NCBI GenBank assembly: GCA_021772025.1
Contig: JAETNT010000001.1
Span: forward strand, 62,001-126,000
Length of the DNA: 64,000 nucleotides
From: Enterocloster bolteae
Lineage (GTDB): Bacteria > Bacillota > Clostridia > Lachnospirales > Lachnospiraceae
Direction: 5' to 3'
Positions 9,093-18,741 of the stretch are shown one piece after another. Made by a program: the position numbers and the translations under genes. The first letter of the stretch is position 1. Every line of letters begins with the position of its first letter. The notes under the pieces were generated by a model. The model did no database searches. It was given only the letters and a program-made list of their open reading frames with translations, and had not been told where the DNA came from.

Positions 9093-9521
9093 ATGAAGGC
9101 AATTAAGTACAGCCGGCAGAGAGAATCTGTTAAAGCCTGTCTTATGGCCCGCAGGGATCACCCGACGGCAGAGGCCATTTACGCATCAATTCGGGAGGAA
9201 TACCCGAATATCAGCCTGGGTACTGTGTACCGCAACTTGAATTTATTGGAAGAGCTGGGAGAGGTAAGAAAACTCAGATGTGGAAACGGGCCGGATCATT
9301 TTGACGGGGATATGGCCCCTCATTACCATTTTCTTTGCAAAGAATGCGGACAAGTAGCGGATATACCTATGAGCCATATGGAGGAAATCAATACTTTGGC
9401 CGGGCGCTATTATCCGGGACGAATAGAGAACCATGAGACGATATTTTACGGAGTTTGTCCCCGCTGTCTGAAATTGGAAAATATTTCTGGAAAACAGGTT
9501 GACAAAATTAGCCGGGTATGA
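9093..9521 (+). CDS. perR: Fur-family peroxide-responsive repressor (PerR-like)
   Basis: 142 residues. The start at 9093 follows GGGAGG and lies downstream of its own promoter. The N-terminal winged helix (HPTAEAIYASI, ISLGTVYRNLNLLEELG) is followed by the metal-sensing region DHFDGDMAPHYHFLCKECG, which holds the His/Asp ligands and the first CxxC; a second CxxC (YGVCPRCL) completes the structural zinc site. The Asp in HFDGD favours PerR over Fur. Identical operators in front of itself and the following rubrerythrin support a peroxide/oxygen-stress role. Zur or Fur is the less likely alternative. Confidence 0.9.
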   Translation: MKAIKYSRQRESVKACLMARRDHPTAEAIYASIREEYPNISLGTVYRNLNLLEELGEVRKLRCGNGPDHFDGDMAPHYHFLCKECGQVADIPMSHMEEINTLAGRYYPGRIENHETIFYGVCPRCLKLENISGKQVDKISRV

Positions 9522-9545
9522 TAGTCTAAAACAGTAATGATTACT
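9499..9545 (+). promoter_or_regulatory. Rubrerythrin promoter with PerR-type operator
   Basis: TTGACA (9499-9504) lies inside the last codons of perR; a 17-nt spacer leads to TAGTCT (9522-9527). AGTAATGATTACT (9533-9545) sits five bases after the -10, the same geometry as at perR. The rubrerythrin gene should therefore be derepressed together with perR. Confidence 0.83.
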
Positions 9546-9609
9546 ATTTTGAAAATAGGGACAAGTAAGGAATTAATAAAATTCATATAAGAAAAGGAGA
9601 AAATCAACT

Positions 9610-10152
9610 ATGAAAAAATGGGTTTGTACAGTATGCGGATATGTTCATGAAGGAGAAACCGCTCCGGAGGTTTGTCCGGTATGTAAGGTTTCTGCAGATA
9701 AGTTTAAACTGCAGGAAGAGGAGATGGTTTGGGCAGCAGAGCACGGAATTGGCGTAGCCAAGGGTGTTAGCGAAGATATTATCGAAGGTTTAAAAGCAAA
9801 CTTTGAAGGCGAGTGCAGCGAGGTTGGTATGTATCTGGCTATGGCCAGAGTAGCCCACAGAGAGGGATATCCTGAGGTTGGCTTATACTATGAGAAGGCA
9901 GCTTGGGAAGAGGCAGAGCACGCTGCTAAGTTTGCAGAGCTGTTAGGCGAAGTAGTTACCGACAGCACTAAGAAGAACCTGGAGTTAAGAGTAGCAGCTG
10001 AGAACGGCGCTACCGCTGGAAAGGTTGCTCTGGCTAAGAGAGCAAAGGAAGAAAATCTGGACGCAATCCATGACACCGTGCATGAGATGGCCAGAGATGA
10101 GGCAAGACACGGAAAGGCCTTCGCTGGATTGCTTAAGAGATACTTTGGCTAA
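9610..10152 (+). CDS. Reverse rubrerythrin (rubredoxin domain first)
   Basis: 180 residues. The N-terminal rubredoxin domain has both iron ligand pairs (CTVCGY and CPVCKV). It is followed by a ferritin-like diiron four-helix domain with ExxH-type ligands ([30 protein letters not shown]). This order, rubredoxin before diiron, is that of the clostridial reverse rubrerythrins, which act as NADH-linked peroxide/oxygen reductases. It is the first gene after perR and has its own PerR-type operator. A strong terminator follows. Confidence 0.95.
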   Translation: MKKWVCTVCGYVHEGETAPEVCPVCKVSADKFKLQEEEMVWAAEHGIGVAKGVSEDIIEGLKANFEGECSEVGMYLAMARVAHREGYPEVGLYYEKAAWEEAEHAAKFAELLGEVVTDSTKKNLELRVAAENGATAGKVALAKRAKEENLDAIHDTVHEMARDEARHGKAFAGLLKRYFG

Positions 10153-10188
10153 GAAAATTAAATATATAGCCATTAAAGCTGATAAGAA

Positions 10189-10216
10189 GGGGGCCGGAAA
10201 TTTCTGGCCCCTTTTT
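10189..10216 (+). terminator. Intrinsic terminator after reverse rubrerythrin
   Basis: GGGGCC and GAAA arms pair with TTTC and GGCCCC, followed by five T. It separates the two rubrerythrin genes into different transcripts. Confidence 0.85.
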
Positions 10217-10332
10217 GAAAACTAACGAACAGAGATACAAGTGATGTCTGCCTATTGACGAAACCAAAGAAGAGGGAAACACCCTGCAGGTATATTTGTA
10301 TGCCAAAAAGCAGGGCGAAAAGGAGAAAACAT

Positions 10333-10869
10333 ATGTCTAAATACGCAGGAACCAAGACAGAGCAGAATTTAAAAGATGCGTTTGCAGGGGAATCCCAAGC
10401 GCGCAACAAATATACTTACTATGCGTCTGCAGCAAAAAAGGCAGGTTATGAGCAGCTGGCTGCTCTGTACTTAGAGACAGCTGATCAGGAAAAAGAGCAC
10501 GCTAAGATGTGGTTTAAAGAATTCCACGGTATCGGCACCCCCCAGGAGAACCTGGCAGATGCTGCAAGCGGCGAGAATTTTGAGTGGACTGACATGTACG
10601 CCCGTATGGCCAGAGAGGCAAGAGAAGAGGGTTTTGAGGAATTAGCAAAGAAGTTTGAGTTGGTTGCTAAGGTAGAGGCTGCTCACGAGAAGCGCTATTT
10701 GAAGCTGCTGGAGAACATGAAAAATGATGGCACCTTTAAAGGTGATGCTCCTCTTGGCTGGAAGTGCCGTAACTGCGGTTACATTCATGAAGGGGAGGAG
10801 GCTCCGGAGATCTGTCCCTGCTGTGCACATCCCAGAGCATATTTCGAGAGAAAAGCTGAGAACTATTAA
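10333..10869 (+). CDS. rbr: Rubrerythrin (classical domain order)
   Basis: 178 residues; ATG 10333 follows AAAAGGAG. The N-terminal diiron domain ([35 protein letters not shown] ligands) is followed by a C-terminal rubredoxin domain ([10 protein letters not shown] and CPCC). It is the mirror arrangement of the preceding gene. It has no copy of the PerR palindrome that I can see and lies behind a terminator, so it may be expressed differently. Expected role: peroxide reduction in the cytoplasm with rubredoxin-like electron delivery. Confidence 0.95.
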   Translation: MSKYAGTKTEQNLKDAFAGESQARNKYTYYASAAKKAGYEQLAALYLETADQEKEHAKMWFKEFHGIGTPQENLADAASGENFEWTDMYARMAREAREEGFEELAKKFELVAKVEAAHEKRYLKLLENMKNDGTFKGDAPLGWKCRNCGYIHEGEEAPEICPCCAHPRAYFERKAENY

Positions 10870-10896
10870 TCAACAGTGCCTTTTAAAAAACATATG

Positions 10897-10931
10897 GCCC
10901 GGATCTGGAAAAATTCCCGATCCGGGCTTTT
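10897..10931 (+). terminator. Intrinsic terminator after rubrerythrin
   Basis: GCCCGGATC (10897-10905) pairs with GATCCGGGC (10919-10927), followed by a short T run. Confidence 0.85.
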
Positions 10932-11009
10932 AGCCGATTTTTAGCGGACAGGAGAATGGGGACGGAACAGAATCCGGGACCGAGATATGAAGATTTGGAA
11001 GAAAAACCA

Positions 11010-11038
11010 TTGACAAATATAAGCGGTTGACGTAAAAT
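11010..11038 (+). promoter_or_regulatory. proS promoter
   Basis: TTGACA (11010-11015), 17-nt spacer, TAAAAT (11033-11038), placed just upstream of the T-box leader. Confidence 0.8.
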
Positions 11039-11044
11039 CTTACT

Positions 11045-11312
11045 ACATACGGTCAGAATGGAGTATTATTAAAAACAGGCCGCAGCGATGAAGAGGATTA
11101 GTAAGCATCCAAACTCCCCAGAGAAGAAGCCGGTGGTGAGAGGCTTCCGGGTCCCTGGCTGCCCAACCCGCCTTGGAGCATCTCTGTGAAAACAGAGCGT
11201 AGCATCCGGCGTTAACGGAAAAGAGTGAGCGCTCTGGAGTATGACAGGCGCTAATTTGGGTGGTACCGCCGAGTCATTCGGTCCCTTATGTAAGGGAACG
11301 GATGGCTTTTTT
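11045..11312 (+). ncRNA. T-box leader (proline-responsive) of proS
   Basis: The conserved T-box core TGGGTGGTACCGCC is at 11257-11270. An AGTA motif at 11100-11103 and the GGTGG-containing apical part of stem I lie upstream, and a small hairpin (CTCTGT GAAA ACAGAG) fits stem III. A terminator follows (11272-11312: a GTCATTCG...TCCCTT arm against AAGGGAACGGATGGC, then six T). Uncharged tRNA-Pro should stabilise the antiterminator and permit proS transcription. I did not resolve the specifier codon; proline codons occur on the 3' side of stem I near 11163-11172. Confidence 0.92.
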
Positions 11313-11387
11313 GGTGTTATAGATACACAGGCCGGGCCATTAGCCTCCGTTTCCATCTATAAACCGCAACAAAAGGAGAGAAAGAAA

Positions 11388-12821
11388 ATGGCAAACGACA
11401 AGAAAATGGTAGAAGCTATTACGTCCATGGAAGAGGATTTTGCCCAGTGGTACACGGATGTAGTAAAAAAGGCCGAGCTGATTGACTATTCCAGCGTAAG
11501 GGGCTGCATGGTTATTAAGCCTGACGGCTATGCGATTTGGGAGAATATTCAGAATGAACTGGACAGAAGATTTAAAGAAGTAGGCGTCCGTAATGTATAT
11601 ATGCCTATGTTTATTCCTGAGAGCCTTTTGCAGAAAGAAAAGGATCATGTAGAAGGATTTGCCCCGGAGGTTGCCTGGGTAACCCATGGAGGCCTGGAGC
11701 CTCTTCAGGAGAGAATGTGTGTAAGGCCTACCTCTGAGACACTATTCTGCGATTTTTATGCAAGAGATATTCAGTCTTACCGGGATCTGCCCAAAATCTA
11801 CAATCAGTGGTGCTCGGTAGTGCGCTGGGAAAAAACTACCCGTCCGTTTCTCCGCTCCAGAGAATTTTTGTGGCAGGAAGGCCACACCGCGCATGCAACT
11901 GAAGAAGAGGCGCAGGAGCGTACTGAGCTGATGCTGAATGTTTACGCAGACTTCTGCGAGGAGGTTCTGGCAATGCCTGTCATCCGGGGGCGTAAGACCG
12001 ATAAGGAGAAATTTGCCGGGGCAAAAGCCACCTATACCATTGAGGCTTTAATGCATGACGGCAAGGCGCTGCAGTCCGGTACCAGCCACAACTTCGGAGA
12101 CGGCTTTGCAAAGGCTTTTGACATTCAGTTCAGCGATAAAGACAACCAGCTAAAGTATGTGCATCAGACCTCCTGGGGTATGAGCACCCGCCTGATTGGC
12201 GGCATTATTATGGTTCACGGGGATGACCAGGGCCTGGTGCTGCCGCCCAGAATAGCGCCGGTCCAGATCATGATTATCCCTATCCAGCAGAGAAAGGAAG
12301 GGGTATTGGACAAGGCGTTTGAGTTAAAAGAACGCTTGTCAGGCTTCCGGGTGAAAGTGGACGACAGCGATAAGAGCCCGGGCTGGAAATTTAACGAAAG
12401 TGAGATGAGGGGAATTCCGCTGCGCGTGGAGATTGGCCCTAAGGAGATAGAGGCAAATAAGGCGGTTTTGGTGCGCCGCGATACTCACGAAAAACTGGAG
12501 GTTTCCTTGGAGGAGTTAGAAGCCAAGATAGCGGAGCTGTTAGACCAAATCCAGACAGATATGCTGGAGCGGGCAAGAGATCACAGAGACGCCCACACTT
12601 ATACGGCTCTCAGCTTAGAAGAACTAAGGGATATTGCGAATCACAAGCCTGGCTTTATTAAGGCCATGTGGTGCGGCTGCCAGGAATGCGAGGAGAAATT
12701 AAAAGAGGAGGCCGGCGTTACCTCACGCTGTATTCCGTTTGCCCAGGAAAAGCTGTCTGACACCTGTGTATACTGCGGTAAGCCTGCAGCCAAAATGGTG
12801 TATTGGGGCAAGGCATATTAA
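11388..12821 (+). CDS. proS: Prolyl-tRNA synthetase, archaeal/eukaryote-like type 3
   Basis: 477 residues; ATG 11388 follows AAAAGGAG. It charges tRNA-Pro with proline. The class II motifs are visible (motif 2 region [20 protein letters not shown] split by the usual loop; motif 3 [16 protein letters not shown]). The bacterial INS editing domain is absent. The C-terminus has the zinc-type region ([15 protein letters not shown] and CVYCGKPA) and ends in WGKAY, with the Tyr typical of this form. The T-box leader supports identity independently. Confidence 0.97.
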   Translation: MANDKKMVEAITSMEEDFAQWYTDVVKKAELIDYSSVRGCMVIKPDGYAIWENIQNELDRRFKEVGVRNVYMPMFIPESLLQKEKDHVEGFAPEVAWVTHGGLEPLQERMCVRPTSETLFCDFYARDIQSYRDLPKIYNQWCSVVRWEKTTRPFLRSREFLWQEGHTAHATEEEAQERTELMLNVYADFCEEVLAMPVIRGRKTDKEKFAGAKATYTIEALMHDGKALQSGTSHNFGDGFAKAFDIQFSDKDNQLKYVHQTSWGMSTRLIGGIIMVHGDDQGLVLPPRIAPVQIMIIPIQQRKEGVLDKAFELKERLSGFRVKVDDSDKSPGWKFNESEMRGIPLRVEIGPKEIEANKAVLVRRDTHEKLEVSLEELEAKIAELLDQIQTDMLERARDHRDAHTYTALSLEELRDIANHKPGFIKAMWCGCQECEEKLKEEAGVTSRCIPFAQEKLSDTCVYCGKPAAKMVYWGKAY

Positions 12822-12878
12822 AATATGGAGAGGAATACCTGGCGGACAAAATAGAATTCAAGAAAGGAGGCAGTCCCT

Positions 12879-14081
12879 ATGGAGATTCAGATTCCGGCTC
12901 CGGTGGAGCAGATTATAGAACAGTTAAACCGCTGCGGATATGAAGCCTGTGCCGTAGGCGGCTGCGTCCGGGACAGCCTTCTTGGCCGGGTTCCCGGGGA
13001 CTGGGACATTACCACCTCGGCCCACCCGGCTCAGGTGAAGGCGGCGTTTCGCCGTACCGTGGATACCGGGATCGCCCATGGAACCGTAACGGTTATGATT
13101 GATAAGACCGGTTATGAGGTGACCACTTACCGGATCGACGGAGAGTATGAAGATGGCCGCCATCCAAAAGAGGTTGAATTTACTCCGGACTTGATCCAGG
13201 ATTTAAAGCGCAGGGACTTTACTATTAATGCTATGGCTTACAGCCATGACACAGGGATTGTAGATGCTTTCGGAGGCATGGAAGACTTAAAGGCCGGTAT
13301 TATCCGCTGTGTAGGCAACCCTATAGACCGGTTTACGGAGGACGCCCTCCGGATTCTGCGGGCCCTTCGCTTTTCCGCCCAACTGGGGTTTGAGATTGAG
13401 AGGGAAACTTATGAGGCAATCAAGACTATGGCCCCTAATTTAAAGCAGATCAGCAGAGAGCGGATCCAAATGGAATTAACCAAGCTTTTGCTGTCCCCTC
13501 ATCCGGAGAAGATCCAGATGGTTTTCAATACCGGTATGGCTCTTTACATTTCGGATGCATTTGGCCGGGTTCATTTGCCTCTGCCTGCCATCAGCCCGGC
13601 CCTTCCGGCCAAAAAGCACCTGCGCTGGGCTGCCTTTTTGCAGAACGAAACAGAAGGTGATGCAGCATCGGTTTTAAAGCAGTTAAAATCGGATAACGAT
13701 ACCATTAACCGGACAAAAATTCTGGTACGATTTGCAAAAACTTCTATTCTGCCGGAGAAAGCAGCTATCCGACATATTATGAGCCAGATGGAACCGGAGC
13801 TGTATGATGATTTGTTACTTTTAAAGGAAACCAGACAGGAGGCTCTTTCTCAGGTTCGGCGGCTGACAGAGGAGATCCGCAGAGAGGGAGACTGTCTTTC
13901 TCTAAAAAGCTTGGCCGTAGGCGGCCAGGACTTAATAGATGCCGGAATCCGGCCGGGAAAGGCAGTGGGGGAAACATTAAACTGTCTTCTGGATTTGGTA
14001 TTAAACCATCCGGAATATAACCAAAAAGAAACATTAATCCAGTATGCATTAGAAAGAAAGCCTGAGGCACTGCAGCAGTGA
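12879..14081 (+). CDS. cca: tRNA nucleotidyltransferase / poly(A) polymerase family (CCA-adding)
   Basis: 400 residues; AAAGGAGG precedes ATG 12879. The class II nucleotidyltransferase head is clear: GGCVRDSLLG and the catalytic DWDITTSAHP (D-x-D), then RRDFTINAMAYS and EDALRILRALRFSAQLGFEIE (RNA/nucleotide recognition). The C-terminal helical part is diverged and no HD domain is obvious. It completes or repairs the CCA end of tRNA. An A-adding or C-adding sub-type cannot be excluded. It sits 57 bp after proS. Confidence 0.93.
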   Translation: MEIQIPAPVEQIIEQLNRCGYEACAVGGCVRDSLLGRVPGDWDITTSAHPAQVKAAFRRTVDTGIAHGTVTVMIDKTGYEVTTYRIDGEYEDGRHPKEVEFTPDLIQDLKRRDFTINAMAYSHDTGIVDAFGGMEDLKAGIIRCVGNPIDRFTEDALRILRALRFSAQLGFEIERETYEAIKTMAPNLKQISRERIQMELTKLLLSPHPEKIQMVFNTGMALYISDAFGRVHLPLPAISPALPAKKHLRWAAFLQNETEGDAASVLKQLKSDNDTINRTKILVRFAKTSILPEKAAIRHIMSQMEPELYDDLLLLKETRQEALSQVRRLTEEIRREGDCLSLKSLAVGGQDLIDAGIRPGKAVGETLNCLLDLVLNHPEYNQKETLIQYALERKPEALQQ

Positions 14082-14196
14082 TTCTGAAAATTGCTTGTGC
14101 CCCGGGCTTTCTTTCTGTCATAATCCCGGTACGGCTTTCATACCCTAGAAATAGCTTATGAGAACATACAGAAAGCAGGAGTTGGAGGGGTAGGCA

Positions 14197-15174
14197 ATGA
14201 CGGAACGGTATACAGAAGTACTGGAGATGTATGATATGGAGGTCTACGGGGTTCGGAAGGGCCGCGGAGCATGGATTTTAGACACGGACCGGGGCTGTCG
14301 CCTGCTGAAGGAATACCGCGGAACTGCCCGCCGCCTGGAGTTTGAGGCGGCGGTATTGGAGCGGCTGAAGGAAAGCAGCGGGTTAAAGGCAGACCAGTAT
14401 GTAAAGAGCAGAGAAGAGGGTTTGTTTACTAACGCCGGCGATGGTACACGCTTTATATTAAAGGAATGGTTTTTAGATAGGGAGTGTAATTTGAAGGAAT
14501 TCTCGGAAATCCGCAGCGCGGTTACCAGAATTGGAATGCTTCACCAGCTGCTGCGCCGTGTGGACTTTCGGGAAGAATGGAATATGGGATCAATTTTGGC
14601 AAAACCTCTTCATGAGGAAATGAGCCGGCACAACCGAGAGCTAAAAAGAGCCAGGAGCTTTATCAGGGCGAAACGAGGAAAAAGTGAATTTGAGCTGTGC
14701 GTAATTGACAGTTATTCTCAATTTTTTGAACAGGCCCAGGAGGCCGCCAGGGGGTTGAAAGCTATGGATGAGGAAGGAAAAAGTCCCCTGTTTTTATGCC
14801 ATGGAGATCTGGATCATCACCATATTCTTATGGGAAATCATTATGTAGCTATTGTAGAGTATAATCGGATGCATCTGGGATTCCAGACAGCAGACCTTTA
14901 TCGATTTATGCGTAAGGTCATGGAAAAGCATGGATGGAACCTGCGTCTTGGAACAATGATGCTGGAGGCTTATGAGAGGATTCTTCCCATGACGGCCCAG
15001 GAGCGCCGGTGCTTGTATTACTTGTTTTTATATCCGGAAAAATACTGGAAGCAGCTTAACTATTACTACAATGCAAACAAGGCTTGGATTCCTGCCAGAA
15101 ACACGGACAAATTAAAGGCTTTGGAGGAGCAGGAGGAGGCCCGGCAGGCCTTTCTAAAAGAAATAAAATACTGA
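14197..15174 (+). CDS. CotS-family spore coat protein (kinase-like fold, degenerate active site)
   Basis: 325 residues, of the protein-kinase-like/choline-kinase type seen in CotS and related coat proteins. The expected catalytic loop is LCHGDLDHHHILM: the Asp is kept but the Asn four residues on is His. The expected DFD/DFE metal motif reads IVEYNR, so the metal-binding Asp is replaced. This suggests a structural or pseudokinase role in the spore. The C-terminus is charged and helical. It supports the view that the organism forms endospores. Confidence 0.8.
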   Translation: MTERYTEVLEMYDMEVYGVRKGRGAWILDTDRGCRLLKEYRGTARRLEFEAAVLERLKESSGLKADQYVKSREEGLFTNAGDGTRFILKEWFLDRECNLKEFSEIRSAVTRIGMLHQLLRRVDFREEWNMGSILAKPLHEEMSRHNRELKRARSFIRAKRGKSEFELCVIDSYSQFFEQAQEAARGLKAMDEEGKSPLFLCHGDLDHHHILMGNHYVAIVEYNRMHLGFQTADLYRFMRKVMEKHGWNLRLGTMMLEAYERILPMTAQERRCLYYLFLYPEKYWKQLNYYYNANKAWIPARNTDKLKALEEQEEARQAFLKEIKY

Positions 15175-15310
15175 AAAAATACTTCCCTTTTGTTTGGCAA
15201 TATAGTATAATTTGCATAGATAAAAAGAAGGCTGGCAGGGATTTTTTGACGAATTGGCAGAGATTCCGGCAGCGTTCTGTCAGAGACAGAGAAGGGAGTA
15301 AAAAGTTTTT

Positions 15311-17050
15311 ATGAAAGACTACATGAAGATTTATAATGAATGGCTGTCCAACCCTTATTTTGACCAGGCTACCAAGGAAGAGCTAAAAGCGATTCAGGGC
15401 GACGAAAACGAGATCAAAGAGAGATTTTATATGGACTTAGAGTTCGGCACTGCCGGCCTGCGGGGAATTATCGGCGCCGGTATTAACCGGATGAATATCT
15501 ATGTGGTCCGCCGTGCTACCCAGGGACTGGCCAATTATATTATCAAACAGGGCGGAGCTGATAAAGGCGTTGCCATTGCCTATGATTCCCGCCGTATGTC
15601 CCCTGAGTTTGCTATGGAGGCAGCCATGACTCTGGCAGCCAATGGCATTAAGGCATATAAGTTTGAGTCTTTACGTCCCACCCCGGAGCTGTCCTTTGCG
15701 GTACGTGAACTGGGCTGTATCGCCGGGATTAACATTACTGCCAGCCATAACCCGCCGGAGTACAACGGCTACAAAGTATATTGGGAGGATGGCGCACAGT
15801 TTACACCGCCTCATGACAAGGGAGTTACCGAGGAGGTTTTGGCAATTGAGGATCTCTCCACTGTTAAGACTACGGATGAGGCTTCTGCTGTTGCTGCAGG
15901 CAAGTATGAAGTAATCGGCAAAGAGATTGATGACAAGTACATTGCTCAGGTAAAGGCTCAGGTTGTAAACCAGAAGGCCATTGATGAAATGCAGGATAAG
16001 ATTACCATTATCTATTCTCCTCTTCATGGTACTGGAAACATCCCGGCAAGAAGGGTTATGAAAGAGCTGGGATTTGAGCATGTATATGTAGTTCCGGAGC
16101 AGGAGCTGCCTGACGGCAATTTCCCCACGGTAAGCTATCCCAATCCGGAAGCGAAGGAAGCTTTTGAGCTTGGCCTTAAGATGGCAAAAGAAAAGAATGC
16201 GGATCTGGTTCTGGCAACAGACCCGGATGCAGATCGCCTGGGCGTCTATGTTAAGGATGATAAGTCCGGCGAATATATTCCTTTAACCGGCAATATGTCC
16301 GGCGCTCTTCTGTGTGAGTACGTATTGAGTCAGAAGCAGGCGGCAGGCAAGATTCCGGAAGACGGACAGGTTGTAAAATCCATTGTTTCTACCAATTTAA
16401 TTGATGCGATTGCTAAAGCTTATAATACGGAGCTTGTTGAGGTTCTCACCGGATTTAAATGGATTGGTCAGCAGATTTTAAAGAATGAGCGTACTGGAAA
16501 GGGGACTTATCTGTTCGGCATGGAAGAGAGCTATGGCTGTCTCATTGGCAGTTACGCACGGGATAAGGACGCGATTTCCGCAACCGCCGCATTGTGTGAG
16601 GCCGCAGCATACTACAAGACGCAGAATATGACCTTGTGGGATGCCATGATCGCAATGTATGAGAAATACGGCTATTATAAGGATGCGGTTAAATCTATCG
16701 GCCTGTCCGGTATTGAAGGTCTTGCAAAGATTCAGTCCATTATGGAAAACCTGCGGACCAACACTCCAAAAGAGGTTGGCGGCTACAAGGTGCTTTCCGC
16801 AAGAGATTACAAACTGGATACCATTAAGGACATGGCTACCGGCCAGGTGAAGCCTACAGGCCTTCCCTCATCCAATGTTCTTTATTATGATATGGAAGAT
16901 GGCGTATGGATGTGCGTAAGACCTTCCGGAACCGAGCCGAAGATTAAGTTCTATTATGGAGTAAAGGGCGCTTCCTTAGAAGATGCAGACAAAAAGGCGG
17001 CCGATATGGGGGCAGCTGTTCAGGCCATGGTAGATGAGATGTTAAAGTAA
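15311..17050 (+). CDS. pgm: Phosphoglucomutase / phospho-sugar mutase
   Basis: 579 residues, the length of the PgcA-type alpha-phosphoglucomutases. All four motifs are present: the phosphoserine loop GINITASHNPPEYNGYKVY, the Mg2+ loop ATDPDADRLGVYV, the sugar-recognition loop GMEESYGCLIG and the phosphate-binding RPSGTEPKIKFY. It interconverts glucose-1-P and glucose-6-P (possibly mannose or glucosamine phosphates). A perfect TATAAT is at 15206-15211 with a poor -35. It is monocistronic, closed by the terminator at 17071. Confidence 0.94.
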   Translation: MKDYMKIYNEWLSNPYFDQATKEELKAIQGDENEIKERFYMDLEFGTAGLRGIIGAGINRMNIYVVRRATQGLANYIIKQGGADKGVAIAYDSRRMSPEFAMEAAMTLAANGIKAYKFESLRPTPELSFAVRELGCIAGINITASHNPPEYNGYKVYWEDGAQFTPPHDKGVTEEVLAIEDLSTVKTTDEASAVAAGKYEVIGKEIDDKYIAQVKAQVVNQKAIDEMQDKITIIYSPLHGTGNIPARRVMKELGFEHVYVVPEQELPDGNFPTVSYPNPEAKEAFELGLKMAKEKNADLVLATDPDADRLGVYVKDDKSGEYIPLTGNMSGALLCEYVLSQKQAAGKIPEDGQVVKSIVSTNLIDAIAKAYNTELVEVLTGFKWIGQQILKNERTGKGTYLFGMEESYGCLIGSYARDKDAISATAALCEAAAYYKTQNMTLWDAMIAMYEKYGYYKDAVKSIGLSGIEGLAKIQSIMENLRTNTPKEVGGYKVLSARDYKLDTIKDMATGQVKPTGLPSSNVLYYDMEDGVWMCVRPSGTEPKIKFYYGVKGASLEDADKKAADMGAAVQAMVDEMLK

Positions 17051-17070
17051 TTAAAAATTTCGTAATTAGG

Positions 17071-17098
17071 GCCTCTGGCGTTTGCCAGGGGCTTTTTT
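17071..17098 (+). terminator. Intrinsic terminator after pgm
   Basis: GCCTCTGGC, loop GTTT, GCCAGGGGC, then six T. Confidence 0.9.
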
Positions 17099-17150
17099 AG
17101 AATAGGGATAGATTAATGTTGCTTGCAATACTAAAAGTTAGAAAAATTGA

Positions 17151-17179
17151 TTGACTTAAAACAAAAAGTATGATATAAA
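17151..17179 (+). promoter_or_regulatory. Promoter of the PAS-HTH regulator operon
   Basis: TTGACT (17151-17156), 17-nt spacer, TATAAA (17174-17179); AAAGGTGG then serves ATG 17201. Confidence 0.75.
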
Positions 17180-17200
17180 GAAATTAAAGGTGGTAACAGA

Positions 17201-17881
17201 ATGAAGAATATTTATGAACAGTGGGATTTATGGCAGGATTTTATGGATATGCTGGAAAAGCAGTTTGGTAATTCTTGCGAGATTGTTCTTCACGATTTGA
17301 CAAAGGATTATAACCATACTATCGTGGATATTCGCAACGGGCATATTACAGGACGGAGGATTGGAGGCTGCGGCAGTAACCTGGGGTTAGAAGTGTTAAG
17401 CGGAAATGTAAAAAACGGAAACCGCTTTAACTACATTATCCACACCAGAGACGGAAAAATTCTTCGTTCCTCCAGCATGTACATAAAAGATGAGGAGGGC
17501 CAGACAATAGGTTCTCTCTGTATCAACTTGGATATAACAAAAAGTGTGAAATTTGAAGAGTTTTTGAAAGACTATAATCAATATGAAATAACCAATCAGG
17601 GGCAGCAGGAAGAAATCTTTACAGACAATGTGGAACAGTTATTGGAATATCTGATTGCTGAAGGGGAGAAGATGGCAGGAAAAGCCGCCGCCAGTATGAA
17701 CCGGGAGGAAAAATTGAAATTTATTGACTTTCTGGATCAGAAGGGCGCGTTTCTGATTTCAAAAAGCGGTCAGAAAATCTGTGGGTTATTACAGATTTCC
17801 AAATTTACATTGTACAATTATCTGGACATTATACGGGGAGACAGGAAAACTGGAGAGGAAAAGAATCCGGATAAAGTCTGA
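17201..17881 (+). CDS. YheO-like PAS / HTH transcriptional regulator
   Basis: 226 residues. The N-terminal 120 residues match the YheO-like PAS domain (CEIVLHDLTKDYNHTIVDI, GSLCINLDIT). The C-terminal 60 residues form a DauR-type helix-turn-helix (LKFIDFLDQKGAFLISKSG, ISKFTLYNYLDIIRG). Such regulators often control amino-acid catabolism, for example dauR for D-arginine. It heads a run of three enzyme genes on the same strand and is their likely local regulator. The ligand is unknown. Confidence 0.85.
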   Translation: MKNIYEQWDLWQDFMDMLEKQFGNSCEIVLHDLTKDYNHTIVDIRNGHITGRRIGGCGSNLGLEVLSGNVKNGNRFNYIIHTRDGKILRSSSMYIKDEEGQTIGSLCINLDITKSVKFEEFLKDYNQYEITNQGQQEEIFTDNVEQLLEYLIAEGEKMAGKAAASMNREEKLKFIDFLDQKGAFLISKSGQKICGLLQISKFTLYNYLDIIRGDRKTGEEKNPDKV

Positions 17882-17977
17882 AGAGAAAACAGACAGAGAG
17901 TGCCTTTTGTTAGGATACTCTCTTTTTTGTATCCGAAATAGTTACTTAAATTATTCTTAGGAGGCAGGAGGATAGAT

Positions 17978-18724
17978 ATGTATATTCGTTTAGATGCAGG
18001 AATTTATATGGTAGCAGGGGGAAAAGGCGGACCAGGGATTTCTCACCCCAAGGATGGCAATGTATATCTGATTGAGGATGCCGGGGAAGCGGTTTTAATT
18101 GACGGCGGAAGCGGTATGGACACCGGACAGATTATGAAAAACATTAAAGAGACAGGAACGGATCCTTTGAGGATTCACACATTGTTTCTCACTCATGCTC
18201 ACGGGGATCACGGCGGAGGTGTCCACGATTTTCAGAAAAAGATACAGGCTCTTTCTGTAGTTGCATCAGCAGGGGAAAAACGTCTGCTGGAAGAAGGAAC
18301 AGAGGAAGAACTAGGGCTTATTGCCGCCAAGAAAAAGGGCGCATATCCTAAAGATTACCGTTATATCCACGGAAAAGTGGATCATATAACAGAGGATGAA
18401 GAAGTTTATCAGGTGGGAGGTGCCCGGATAACGGCCATTCTTCTTCCGGGACACAGCATTGAATCTGTGTGCTATCTGCTGGAAAAGAACAACAAAAAGT
18501 ATTTATTTAGCGGCGACAGCATTTATCTGGAAGGAAAGTTAAGCTTAATTAATTGTTACGGCTCTACGATGGAAGGCTACAGGAAAAATATCCATAAGCT
18601 GGCGGGAAGGAATATAGATGCCCTTATTCCTTCTCATTACCGCTTTACTCTAAGCGGAGGGCAGAACCACATTGATCAGGCAATTGAGGCATTGGAATAT
18701 TCCTCGCTGCCGCCTATGCTATAA
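17978..18724 (+). CDS. Metallo-beta-lactamase fold hydrolase
   Basis: 248 residues with a strong ribosome binding site. The zinc-binding motif is LTHAHGDHGGG (HxHxDH), with later ligands in LLPGHSIES, LFSGDSIYL and IPSHYRFT, so a dinuclear metal site looks complete. The family includes glyoxalase II and lactonases; the substrate is not evident. The stop overlaps an in-frame ATG of the next gene. The compact length and GIYMVAGGKGGPGISHPKDGN start suggest a small soluble hydrolase acting on the same pathway as the amidohydrolase. Confidence 0.88.
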   Translation: MYIRLDAGIYMVAGGKGGPGISHPKDGNVYLIEDAGEAVLIDGGSGMDTGQIMKNIKETGTDPLRIHTLFLTHAHGDHGGGVHDFQKKIQALSVVASAGEKRLLEEGTEEELGLIAAKKKGAYPKDYRYIHGKVDHITEDEEVYQVGGARITAILLPGHSIESVCYLLEKNNKKYLFSGDSIYLEGKLSLINCYGSTMEGYRKNIHKLAGRNIDALIPSHYRFTLSGGQNHIDQAIEALEYSSLPPML

Positions 18725-18741
18725 TGCAGGAGATAGAACAT

